From assembly GCF_011065935.2 (NCBI RefSeq), contig NZ_JAAMNH020000001.1, positions 1,881,001 to 1,945,000 on the forward strand: a stretch of 64,000 nt of DNA, read 5' to 3'. Numbering within the stretch: position 1 is the first letter of the stretch; the number at the start of each line of letters is the position of its first letter. The notes under the pieces are model-generated. The model saw only the letters and a program-made list of their open reading frames with translations. It had not been told where the DNA came from and searched no databases. Source of the stretch: Clostridium estertheticum. GTDB taxonomy: Bacteria > Bacillota > Clostridia > Clostridiales > Clostridiaceae. Positions 45,821 through 54,103 of this stretch are shown here, piece after piece. The position numbers and the translations under genes are program-made.

Positions 45821-46126
45821 TTATTTGCCTTTTTTTCTTCTTATTTTCTTCTGTATATTTGAGAATAATCCCAAAAGCAGTCCCATTAGAATAGATTGAA
45901 GCCCATAGGTAAAGGCATTAGATATATGTAAAACTATTGATATTGTTGCAACTACTATTGCACTAAGTACTAAAGATATAGTTATAAAAGCAAATAATCC
46001 TAAAAAGTTAGTTATCTTAAACTTTGCTTGTACTTTATTGCTAATTAATAGTTTTTCATCAAAGTATAGGAATAGGCCAGCTGGTACTAAAAGTAGTAGT
46101 AGTTTTATTATTATATTTGTATCCAT
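45821..46126 (-). CDS. Small three-helix membrane protein
   Basis: 101 residues with three hydrophobic segments (~5-22, ~42-68, ~72-90) and a very basic end IQKKIRRKKGK. CAGGAGATG precedes ATG 46126. No family was recognised. It is convergent with the kinase gene and probably its own transcription unit. Confidence 0.65.
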   Translation of the reverse strand: MDTNIIIKLLLLLVPAGLFLYFDEKLLISNKVQAKFKITNFLGLFAFITISLVLSAIVVATISIVLHISNAFTYGLQSILMGLLLGLFSNIQKKIRRKKGK

Positions 46127-46193
46127 GGTTTATCATCTCCTGTATAATTTTAAATATATTAAAATTATAACACAGTTTAAGTTAGTTCAGATT

Positions 46194-46358
46194 ATGGATT
46201 TTGATTTCTTGAAATTAAAAGAAATTCTTAATGTTTGGCAGGTTGCAATGGAGAAAAGTAATGCTACTATCTTGATTTCAAATTATAAAGATACAATAAA
46301 TAATATTGAAAAACTAACTTTAAGGGCATACGAAGCTATTGTTTTTCATATAAAATAG
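46194..46358 (+). CDS. Short reading frame, possible gene fragment
   Basis: 54 codons from ATG 46194, reading FLKLKEILNVWQVAMEKSN with IEKLTLRAYEAIVFHIK at the end. Composition is protein-like and a strong terminator follows, but there is no ribosome site and the start lies in the promoter zone of the divergent membrane gene. It could be the tail of a lost gene. Confidence 0.3.
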   Translation: MDFDFLKLKEILNVWQVAMEKSNATILISNYKDTINNIEKLTLRAYEAIVFHIK

Positions 46359-46362
46359 AATG

Positions 46363-46403
46363 CATAAAAGAGCATCAACTTATTTAGTTGATGCTCTTTT
46401 ATG
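46363..46403. terminator. Bidirectional terminator
   Basis: 18-base perfect arms (46363-46380 and 46386-46403) with a five-base loop and T-rich ends on both strands. It serves the hydrogenase gene from the minus side. Confidence 0.85.
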
Positions 46404-46445
46404 TTGAATATTTAATAATTCACATGCTATATTAATTTTCAAACA

Positions 46446-47921
46446 TTATTTAGACATAAAGTTTTTACCTCGATGGAGGTCAATTTCTTCTAATTTCATA
46501 ACTCTTAGTGAATCATTAACATTTTGTTCTATGGCTAACTTTCCATAATTATCTACTTCTTTTTTATCTTTTGGACCATGATTAAGGGAGGCTGCGCCAC
46601 CTATACATCCACCACTACAAGCCATTCCCTCAATGAAATTACCGTTTGATCTATTGAATTTTAATAATTTCAAGGCTTTATCACATTCAATAAGACCGTC
46701 GCAAGTTATAGGCTTAAATTCAACTGAAATATTTTCAATTTCAACTAAGTGTTTTACGGCTTCTGTAAGACCACCTGATCTAGCAAAAATTCTACCATAA
46801 AAAGAAGCATTATTTAAGGGAAGTTCCTCGCATTCTTCAAGATTGATTTCGAAAGCATCAAACATTGCCTGTAGTTCTTCAAAAGTCATTACGTAATCAG
46901 TAATACCTTTTATATCGTCCTCTTTTATTTCCATTTTTTTAGCTGTACAAGGTCCAATAAACACAATTTTAGCTAGTGGATCTGTATTTTTAATGAGTTT
47001 TGAAATTGCTATCATTGGGGAAACTGTGCTTGAAACATGTTTACCGAGTTCAGGGAAATTCTTCTTGATGTAAGAGACAAAAGCTGGGCAACATGAACTT
47101 GTCATAGTTTTGAGTTCTTCAATGGTTTCTGCAAATTCTTTTGTTTCATTTTGTGCTACCATATCTGCACCAAGGGCTACTTCTATTACATCTTTAAAAC
47201 CCATTTTTTTTATACCTGATACCACTTGACCCAGTTTAGCGAAAGTAAATTGACTAGAAATTGCGGGCGCAACCACAGCATATACATGTACATCTTTATC
47301 TTCTTTTGATGCTAGTAATATATTAGTAATATCTACAACTGAGGATTTATCCATAATAGCACCGAAAGGACATTGATAAACACAAGCACCGCATTGGATA
47401 CATTTCTTATTATCGATTACTGCTTTTTTATCTTCATCAATACTTAAGGCTCCCGCGTCACAAGCTCTAATACAAGGTCTCTTAACGTCAGAGATTGCGT
47501 TGTATGGGCAAGCAGTTCTGCATTTACCACATTCAATGCATTTATTTGGGTCAATGTAAGAGTGTCGATTTATTGATTGAATTGCACCCACGGGGCATAC
47601 TTGAATACATTTGTGAGTTAAGCAACCTCTACATGCTTCAGTAACAGAAAAGCGCTGTATGGGACATTCATCACAAGCAATATTAATTACCTCAATAACA
47701 TTTTTATTTTTTTTGTTTCCACCCATTACAAGTTTTATTCTTTCACCAATAATTGCTCTTTCCTTATGAATGCAACAACGGGTTCTTGCTTTAGGGCCTG
47801 GAACAAGAACCTTAAATAGATTTTTACCTTCTTTTTTTAGGGTTCCTTTAATAGCAAGTTTAACTACTTCTCTTATTACCTCGTATTTTATAAGTTGTAT
47901 ATCATTATCGAAAGTTTTCAT
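46446..47921 (-). CDS. Monomeric [FeFe] hydrogenase, group B type
   Basis: 491 residues. After ~80 residues with several Cys come ferredoxin-like clusters (CRGCLTHKCIQVCPVGA, CIECGKCRTACPYNA, CIQCGACVYQCPFGA). The H-cluster domain has motif L1 TSCCPAF, L2 FIGPCTAKKME and L3 EGMACSGGCIGGA, covering the cluster cysteines. The Ala after TSCCP and the N-terminal Cys arrangement fit group B rather than the well-studied CpI type. It likely evolves or consumes H2 with ferredoxin. GGAGAGG lies before ATG 47921. Confidence 0.9.
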   Translation of the reverse strand: MKTFDNDIQLIKYEVIREVVKLAIKGTLKKEGKNLFKVLVPGPKARTRCCIHKERAIIGERIKLVMGGNKKNKNVIEVINIACDECPIQRFSVTEACRGCLTHKCIQVCPVGAIQSINRHSYIDPNKCIECGKCRTACPYNAISDVKRPCIRACDAGALSIDEDKKAVIDNKKCIQCGACVYQCPFGAIMDKSSVVDITNILLASKEDKDVHVYAVVAPAISSQFTFAKLGQVVSGIKKMGFKDVIEVALGADMVAQNETKEFAETIEELKTMTSSCCPAFVSYIKKNFPELGKHVSSTVSPMIAISKLIKNTDPLAKIVFIGPCTAKKMEIKEDDIKGITDYVMTFEELQAMFDAFEINLEECEELPLNNASFYGRIFARSGGLTEAVKHLVEIENISVEFKPITCDGLIECDKALKLLKFNRSNGNFIEGMACSGGCIGGAASLNHGPKDKKEVDNYGKLAIEQNVNDSLRVMKLEEIDLHRGKNFMSK

Positions 47922-48268
47922 ATTTATCGCCTCTCCTATTTTTGTGATATTGTGATATAAATATCAAATTCTAAAATTCAAACAAGGAGTAAAGGATATT
48001 TACTACCTATCATTGAGAATGTATTAATCAAATCTTTATTTTCTTCAATTAACTTCTGAAGCCCATTAAGTACATCAAAGAATCTTTAAATGACAGTTAC
48101 TACCAATACATATGTTTACTTTTTCATATATATATTACTGCCAGTAAATAGTTTTAAATACATAATAATATTATCACTATGTTGACAAATGAGCAAGTGG
48201 GCCAATTTGGTACCCGCAAAAATTAAAGGAATGATAATGTTTTCATAAAGATAAAAGGTAGAAAAATT
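47922..48268. other. Intergenic region upstream of the hydrogenase gene
   Basis: Contains the hydrogenase promoter side (minus strand). GATATAAATATC-type dyad sequences are near 47955. No gene is recognisable. Confidence 0.35.
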
Positions 48269-48306
48269 AAAAAACCAAGCAAACAAATATGAATTTGTTT
48301 GTTTGG
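48269..48306 (-). terminator. Terminator of the FTR1 gene
   Basis: 14-base arms (48275-48288 and 48293-48306) with one G-T pair; on the minus strand a T-run follows (complement of 48269-48274). Confidence 0.8.
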
Positions 48307-48326
48307 AATTTTTACTTAAAACAGTG

Positions 48327-49031
48327 TTATTTTATTTTATTAGAGTTAATATATCTTTTTAAATCATATTTTATTAATATAAAGTAACTAGGAATTGCGT
48401 ATACTAACACGCCCAGTTTAAAAACATCAGGAACATAACTACCAAATAATACATCTAAGCCATCACCCAAGTAGTACGCTCCAAGCCCTACTAAAAATAG
48501 ATTTAGCATATAAAATACTAGGCCTATATTAAAATTAGAAATCCCCCTAGAAACTATATAAACAATTAAAGCTGCAACTGCTAAACCTAATACAGATGAG
48601 CCTGCCACCAGTAGCGGAGAACCAGTTGAACTAGTTAAGATAAATAATGTTACTTCTAATAATTCTCTAAAGAATGTTATAGCTGCTAAAATAAATACTC
48701 CCTTTTGACTTAATGAAACAAATTGTTCATTTGGAGTAGTGTTAAAAGATTTATTTTTCCTTAAAAGTACTATACTGTATAATATTAATACAGCTAATAC
48801 TAAACCTAGCAATCCATCAAATAATTCTCCAGTAGGACCGTTTAATAATGCAACTTGTGAGAATATTATTGACCCAGTTATAGCTGCAATAAACGTTCCT
48901 AAAGCCCCACCTAGTAAAGCGCTCTTAGTCATCTTATATAGTTTATTTTTGTTAAAATAAACTACTAGAGGAATAATAACTAAGAAAATCTCTATACCTT
49001 CTCTTATGCATATTATAAAAGGAGCAAGCAT
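48327..49031 (-). CDS. FTR1-family iron permease
   Basis: 234 residues with about seven membrane segments. Two REXXE motifs characteristic of FTR1/EfeU are present: REGIE at residues 9-13 and RELLE near 118-122. The family moves Fe(III) across the membrane, usually with EfeO/EfeB or a ferroxidase; none is adjacent here. AGGAGGTG precedes ATG 49031. The palindrome at 49057 is probably its operator. Confidence 0.88.
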   Translation of the reverse strand: MLAPFIICIREGIEIFLVIIPLVVYFNKNKLYKMTKSALLGGALGTFIAAITGSIIFSQVALLNGPTGELFDGLLGLVLAVLILYSIVLLRKNKSFNTTPNEQFVSLSQKGVFILAAITFFRELLEVTLFILTSSTGSPLLVAGSSVLGLAVAALIVYIVSRGISNFNIGLVFYMLNLFLVGLGAYYLGDGLDVLFGSYVPDVFKLGVLVYAIPSYFILIKYDLKRYINSNKIK

Positions 49032-49056
49032 CGTTAATCACCTCCTACTCGACACT

Positions 49057-49072
49057 TGTAGACTTGTCTACA
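49057..49072 (-). promoter_or_regulatory. Candidate operator of the FTR1 gene
   Basis: TGTAGAC-TT-GTCTACA is a perfect 7-2-7 dyad 25 bases upstream of the start codon. On the minus strand TATTATATA lies just upstream as a -10, so the dyad covers the transcription start. The binder is unknown; a metalloregulator is likely by context. Confidence 0.6.
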
Positions 49073-49079
49073 CTATATA

Positions 49080-49261
49080 ATATGCATAATTAAAGTTATG
49101 GAACACTTAGATGTATGACATTTAATAATAAATATTAATAAGTTTTAGGAAGTAATTTAGTTTAAGCATGTAGGATATTACCAGTTAAAAGAAGATTATC
49201 ACGGAGAAGAGGTAAATCTAATTATTAAATCAGTTTTTTATATAAACTGGCTATTACAATG
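49080..49261 (+). other. Flank of the IS element, possible gene scrap
   Basis: A ~30-codon frame just before the element (from about 49161) reads FKHVGYYQLKEDYHGEEVNL with IKSVFYINWLL. It looks coding but has no start and ends at the element, so it may be a remnant of an unknown gene. Confidence 0.3.
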
Positions 49262-49375
49262 AATTTGTGCGGAAAGCCAACTCCTTGAGGTGTGGGATGG
49301 ATAGCATAAGAAATTAATTTTTTTATTTGTGTACAATGTTGTTTACACATACACATTTTGCGATATACTTTAATT

Positions 49376-49777
49376 ATGAAAAATAAATATAGAACAACTA
49401 AAACTACAGTAAGTTTAATTAATTATCATTTTATATTTTGCCCAAGATATAGAAAAAAATATTTTTAATACCTAATATGGAAGAAAAGATTTAAGTATGT
49501 GGTCAAATTTATATGTGACGAGTTGGAAATTGAAATCATTGCAATAGAATGTGATAAAGACCATACTCATATGTTTTTGAATTGCATTTCAACATTAAGT
49601 CCCTCTGATATTATGCAAAAAATAAAGGGTGTAACAAGTAGGGTTTTGAGAGACGAGTTTAACGAATTAAAGAAAATGCCTAGCTTATGGACTAGAAGTT
49701 ATTTTATATCAACTGCGGGAAATGTGAGTAGTGAAACGGTAAAAAAATATGTGGAAAATCAAAAAACAAGATATTAA
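49376..49777 (+). pseudogene. tnpA: IS200-type TnpA (Y1 HUH transposase), disrupted
   Basis: From ATG 49376 the frame reads NYHFIFCPRYRKKYF and then stops at 49466-49468. The next eight residues (FLIPNMEE) are in another frame, after which the original frame resumes as RFKYVVKFICDELE. Two compensating frameshifts explain this. The HUH motif (HTHMFL) and catalytic Tyr (VKKYVENQ) survive downstream. The enzyme is probably inactive. Confidence 0.85.
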
Positions 49778-49792
49778 AAGGAGGTGAATATT

Positions 49793-51253
49793 GTGTCAAA
49801 TTATATATTAACATTAAAACTAGATACAGAAAAATATCAAGAAGATATTTTAGATAAGAGATTAGAAATAAGTAGGAATATATATAATAGCTGTTTAGGA
49901 GAATTATATAAAAGATATAATTATATGAGACAGTCTAAGGAATATAAGAAAGTTGTTAAAATTGCTAAAGGAAAAGAACGTAATAAACAATTTAATGAAT
50001 TAAATAAAAAATATAGTTTGACGGAGTATTCACTTCATAAGTTTGTAAAACCTATTCAAAAACATTTTAAAAATAACGTAGATAGCTTCAGCACTCAAAA
50101 GATAGCTTCAAGGTGTTTTAGTGCATTTCAAGGATTAATGTTCCATACTGCAAATAAGGTTTGTTTTAAGAAATATGGAGAAATGAACAGTGTTGAAGGG
50201 AAGTCCAATGGAACGGGGATTAGATTTAAAGATAATCAATTAATTTGGAATGGGCTTAAAATCAACCTTATTGTTAAAAACAACGATGAATATGCAGAAA
50301 TTTCGCTATTAAACGAAGTTAAATATTGTAGAATAGTTAGAAAATTTATTCGTGGAAAATATAAATATTATATTCAATTAGTTTTAGATGGTATCCCTCC
50401 TATTAAATATAATAAAGAAACTGGGGAAGTTAAAAATAGTATTGGAAAGGGTAATGTTGGAATAGATATTGGTACTCAAACTATAGGGATTGCCTCAAAA
50501 CATGAGGTTAAATTATTAGAATTAGCACCCAAGGTTAATAATATTGAAACAATTAAAAGAAGATTATTAAGAAAACTAGATAGACAAAGAAGAATTAATA
50601 ATCCTAATAATTTTAATGAAAATGGAACAATCAAACATGGTGTAAAATTAATATGGGTTAAATCAAATAAATATATTAAAACTCAAAATGAATTAAGAGA
50701 TATTCAAAGGAAACAAGCTGATATAAGAAAGCAAAGTCATAATATTTTAGCTAATAAAATAGTGAGTTTAGGGGATAGGATATTAGTAGAAACAATGAAC
50801 TATAAAGGATTGCAGAAACGTTCCCAAAATACTACCGTTAACGAGAAAATAGGAAAATTTAACAAGAAAAAAAGATTTGGAAAGTCTTTAGCAAATAAAG
50901 CCCCAAGTATGCTTTTAACTATATTAGACAATAAATTAAAGTGGAATAATACTGAATTATATAAAGTTAATACTTATAAAATAAAAGCATCACAGTATAA
51001 CCATTTTGATGAGAAGTATAATAAAAAAGAATTAAGTGAACGTTGGAATATATTCAATGTCGATAATAAAGAAATTAAAATTCAAAGAGACTTATATAGT
51101 AGTTTTTTAATAATGAATGTAAAAGAAAATTTAGAAGAAATAGATAGGGATTTATGTTTTGGAACTTATGATAATTTTAAGCATTTGCATGATAAAGAAA
51201 TTAATAGATTATTAAGCAGTAATAATAAAAAAATATCAAGTATGGGAATATAA
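49793..51253 (+). CDS. tnpB: TnpB-like RNA-guided nuclease without a visible zinc finger
   Basis: 486 residues. RuvC-type catalytic acids are present: D225 in VGIDIGTQ, E333 in ILVETMNY and D433 in IQRDLYSS. Between the last two, where TnpB normally carries a CxxC...CxxC zinc finger, the sequence instead reads KASQYNHFDEKYNKKELSER with no cysteines. TnpB cuts DNA guided by an omega RNA from the element's right end. GTG 49793 has AGGAGG upstream, eight bases away. The open frame is intact although tnpA is dead. Confidence 0.85.
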   Translation: MSNYILTLKLDTEKYQEDILDKRLEISRNIYNSCLGELYKRYNYMRQSKEYKKVVKIAKGKERNKQFNELNKKYSLTEYSLHKFVKPIQKHFKNNVDSFSTQKIASRCFSAFQGLMFHTANKVCFKKYGEMNSVEGKSNGTGIRFKDNQLIWNGLKINLIVKNNDEYAEISLLNEVKYCRIVRKFIRGKYKYYIQLVLDGIPPIKYNKETGEVKNSIGKGNVGIDIGTQTIGIASKHEVKLLELAPKVNNIETIKRRLLRKLDRQRRINNPNNFNENGTIKHGVKLIWVKSNKYIKTQNELRDIQRKQADIRKQSHNILANKIVSLGDRILVETMNYKGLQKRSQNTTVNEKIGKFNKKKRFGKSLANKAPSMLLTILDNKLKWNNTELYKVNTYKIKASQYNHFDEKYNKKELSERWNIFNVDNKEIKIQRDLYSSFLIMNVKENLEEIDRDLCFGTYDNFKHLHDKEINRLLSSNNKKISSMGI

Positions 51254-51455
51254 AAACAAATTAATAAAAAATTTAATAGGTTTTGATATGAGCCTTATAC
51301 TATCGTTAATTTATCCATTAGGATAATTGGTAGTGAAAGTCTTAGAGAGGTTGTTTAGTTCTTATATGTTGTAATTTATAGTTTTTATATAAATGAGAGT
51401 ATAGGAGAAGATAATGTATTTAAGAACCCCATACCTTTAGGCGTGGGAGTATCAG

Positions 51456-51797
51456 GGTACTCTTATGAGTGGAAATAGTAATCATGAAAGATTTCTCTCA
51501 GAGGCCAAATTTGCAGGGGATTTTATAGCAGAGGGTTTTGAACTTTATGATTTAGGTAGTTACCCTGGTATAATTCACAGTGAGAATGGTAAGGTTAAAG
51601 GTCAGCTTTATATTATTGATAGTAATATATTAAGAAAACTAGATATACTTGAAGAATAAGGAAACTTATACATAAGAAAATCAATTAAGGTAATCAATTA
51701 TAAGGATGAGACTCAAGAGGCTTATATCTATATGTATAACCGTGATGTTTCAGGAAAAGTTAAAGTTGGTTATGATATTCAACCTTGGGGAATCTAA
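51456..51797 (+). pseudogene. Gamma-glutamylcyclotransferase-like gene, broken at IS boundary and by a stop
   Basis: Immediately after the element the frame reads GTLMSGNSNHERFLSEAKF and continues LYDLGSYPGIIHSENGKV, matching the N-terminal YGTLM and later motifs of GGCT/AIG2 proteins. The first residues before GTLM are missing at the element border. An in-frame TAA (51657-51659) interrupts the end, after which GNLYIRKSIKVI and GYDIQPWGI complete the family pattern to TAA 51797. Both lesions make it non-functional. Confidence 0.85.
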
Positions 51798-51834
51798 AGT
51801 AAACACATACTAATATTAATGGGGGATAACTTAT

Positions 51835-53262
51835 ATGAATAGAACTATAATGCAATTTTTTGAATGGTATCTGCCCTCAGATGGTGGACACTGGAACTTT
51901 TTAAAAGAGCACAGTAAAGAATTAAGCGAAGTGGGTATAAATACTCTTTGGCTTCCACCGGCATACAAAGGCGGTGGTGGTATTAATGATACCGGTTATG
52001 GTGTTTATGATTTATATGATCTTGGAGAATTTGATCAAAAGGGAGCTGTTAGAACTAAATATGGTACAAAAGATCAATACATAGAGGCAATAGCAGATGC
52101 TCACAAAAATAAAATTGAAATAATAGCGGATATAGTTTTAAATCAGAAAGGGGGAGCAGACGACACGCAGTGGGTAAAGGTAGTTAAAGTAGCCCCTTCA
52201 AATAGAAACAATAAAATATCTGGCGAATATGATATAAAGGCATGGACAAAATTCAACTTCGTAGGAAGAAATAATAAGTACTCAGACTTTAAGTGGAGCT
52301 GGGAACATTTTAATGGGGTAGATTGGGATGAGAATAAAAAAGAAAGTGCTATATTCGAATTTACTGGACTTTCTAAGGGCTGGGACTCGGATGTAGATTC
52401 AGAAAATGGTAACTATGATTATCTTATGCTTACAGATGTTGATGTTAGTTCAACCGTAGTATGTGAAGAACTCTTAAAGTGGGGATTGTGGTATACAGAA
52501 ATAGCAAACCTAGATGGATTTAGACTAGATGCGGTAAAACATATAGATTATGAATTTTTCAATAAGTGGATTAATGATATAAGGAAGGTTACAAAAAAAG
52601 AGATGTTTACAGTAGGAGAATATTGGAGTGCAGATTTGAATGTTTTAAAAAAGTATGTTGAAGATACCAACCATGCATTTAATATTTTTGATGTACCTCT
52701 GCACTATAACTTTTTTTCATCAGCAAAGGAAAAAGAAAATTATGATTTAAGGGGTTTAATGTCAAATACCTTAATAAGCTGTTATCCTGAAAACTCAGTG
52801 ACTTTTGTGAACAATCATGATACTCAACCTGGACAGTCGCTTGAGTCCTTTGTAGATAATTCCTTTAGTTTACTAGCATATACATTTATTTTGACAAGAC
52901 AAGAAGGGATACCCTGTGTTTTCTTTGGGGATTATTATGGAATACCAAATAATAATATAGCTCCACTAAAGGATCATTTAGATAAATTATTAAAAGCTAG
53001 AAAAGATTTTGCTTATGGATGGCAGCATGATTATTTTGATGATGCACATCTTGTAGGATGGACAAGAGAAAATGGACTAGCTGCCTTAATTTCTAATGGG
53101 GAGAACGGTGGTTGTATCAAGATGTTTGTTGGAGAAAAACTTTCAGGCAAGACCTTTGTAGATATAACTGGAAATATTCCAGGAGAAATTAAAATAGCCG
53201 AGGATGGTAATGGTGATTTCACTGTTAATGGAAATTCACACTCTGTTTGGTGTATAGTCTAA
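51835..53262 (+). CDS. Intracellular alpha-amylase, GH13_5-like
   Basis: 475 residues with no signal peptide; hydrolyses internal alpha-1,4 links of maltodextrins in the cytoplasm. Catalytic residues are D232 (DGFRLDAVKH), E262 (VGEYW) and D329 (VNNHDTQP). Region I reads DIVLNQKGGAD, where the nearly invariant His is Gln (Q104); the codon is CAG. GGGGG precedes ATG 51835. With the maltose-type importer 9 kb downstream it could process imported maltodextrin. Confidence 0.9.
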   Translation: MNRTIMQFFEWYLPSDGGHWNFLKEHSKELSEVGINTLWLPPAYKGGGGINDTGYGVYDLYDLGEFDQKGAVRTKYGTKDQYIEAIADAHKNKIEIIADIVLNQKGGADDTQWVKVVKVAPSNRNNKISGEYDIKAWTKFNFVGRNNKYSDFKWSWEHFNGVDWDENKKESAIFEFTGLSKGWDSDVDSENGNYDYLMLTDVDVSSTVVCEELLKWGLWYTEIANLDGFRLDAVKHIDYEFFNKWINDIRKVTKKEMFTVGEYWSADLNVLKKYVEDTNHAFNIFDVPLHYNFFSSAKEKENYDLRGLMSNTLISCYPENSVTFVNNHDTQPGQSLESFVDNSFSLLAYTFILTRQEGIPCVFFGDYYGIPNNNIAPLKDHLDKLLKARKDFAYGWQHDYFDDAHLVGWTRENGLAALISNGENGGCIKMFVGEKLSGKTFVDITGNIPGEIKIAEDGNGDFTVNGNSHSVWCIV

Positions 53263-53291
53263 AAAATAAAAAGGATTGGTAGGGGAGTATT

Positions 53292-53945
53292 ATGAAAAAA
53301 GTATTCGCACCTGGGTGTGCCTTGATGATTTACAAATCGGAGCTAGGAAGAAAAGTGCTAGACTTTTTAAATAGTGATTTAGGTAAGATAGATGAATATC
53401 TAACTTGCTGTAGACATGAACCAAATTTAGAAACGGGAACACAAATAATAAATACTTGTGCTGGCTGTGATAGACGTTATAGAGAACTCTATGAAGGAAT
53501 AACAACAATTTCACTTTGGGAGGTATTAGCACAGAGTAAAACATTTTTATTTCCTGATTATAAAGGAAAAGAAATGGCAATTTTGGATGCGTGTCCTACA
53601 AGGCATCAGGAAAGGGTTCATAATGCAGTAAGAACGTTATTGAAAAGAATGAATATTGTTGCGGTAGAGCCAGAAAAAACAAGAACAAAGGGTACTTGCT
53701 GCGGAGATAGTTTTTATGGAGTTCTTCCTGTGGAGCAAGTTAAAGAGCAAATGAAAAAACGTGCGGAAGAGATGCCTGCTTGCGATGTTGTTGTTTATTG
53801 CGTTTCTTGTTCTAAATCCATGTACATCGGGGGTAAAAAACCAAGATATTTGGTAGACCTTTTATTTGGAGAGGATACAATCCCCGGTACTTTTGAACCA
53901 GATGAGTGGCATGGGGAGATTAATGATTTTATAAATGAACATTAA
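53292..53945 (+). CDS. CCG-domain (HdrB/GlpC-like) iron-sulfur protein
   Basis: 217 residues with two Cys-rich halves of the CCG type: FAPGCALMI and TCCRHEPN then NTCAGCDRR; later LDACPTRH, GTCCGDSF and YCVSCSKSM. Such domains bind 4Fe-4S clusters in heterodisulfide reductase subunits and glycerol-3-phosphate dehydrogenase GlpC. Standing alone and beside the glp genes, it may pass electrons for the flavoproteins, which is inference. It follows the amylase by 29 bases, possibly in one operon. Confidence 0.8.
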   Translation: MKKVFAPGCALMIYKSELGRKVLDFLNSDLGKIDEYLTCCRHEPNLETGTQIINTCAGCDRRYRELYEGITTISLWEVLAQSKTFLFPDYKGKEMAILDACPTRHQERVHNAVRTLLKRMNIVAVEPEKTRTKGTCCGDSFYGVLPVEQVKEQMKKRAEEMPACDVVVYCVSCSKSMYIGGKKPRYLVDLLFGEDTIPGTFEPDEWHGEINDFINEH

Positions 53946-53978
53946 TCATCATCTTCGATGATGCAATATTATAGCTGA

Positions 53979-54005
53979 AGCCTCCATTTTGATGGAGGCT
54001 CCAGC
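53979..54005. terminator. Terminator between convergent genes
   Basis: Nine-base arms (53979-53987 and 53992-54000) extended by an outer GCTG/CAGC stem, then TTTTG on the plus strand. Confidence 0.8.
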
Positions 54006-54028
54006 TTTTGTTAAATGATATTTTTCTT

Positions 54029-54103
54029 AACACACCTAATATAACAAAAACCAATACAAAGGTTCCAATTACTTCTGTTATAAAGTTTGATGAATATTTT
54101 TGT
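54029..54103 (-). pseudogene. glpF (glycerol facilitator) remnant
   Basis: Directly after the glpK stop, the minus strand encodes KYSSNFITEVIGTFVLVFVI followed by LGV, then unrelated sequence. The segment NFITEVIGTFVLVF is the fourth-fifth helix region of MIP-family channels. All NPA motifs are gone. It explains where glpF used to lie in this glp operon. Confidence 0.75.

Larger units (their letters stand above)
49262..51455 (+). mobile_element. IS200/IS605-family element (tnpA dead, tnpB intact)
   Basis: Left-end hairpin at about 49277-49296 (CCAACTCC-TTGA-GGTGTGGG) and right-end hairpin at 51428-51447 (CCCATACC-TTTA-GGCGTGGG) share the subterminal structure of this family. Candidate cleavage sites are TTAC at the left (49255-49258) and TCAG at the right (51452-51455), as in IS608-like elements. 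Exact ends are approximate. As expected for this family, no inverted terminal repeats or target duplications were seen. Confidence 0.75.
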
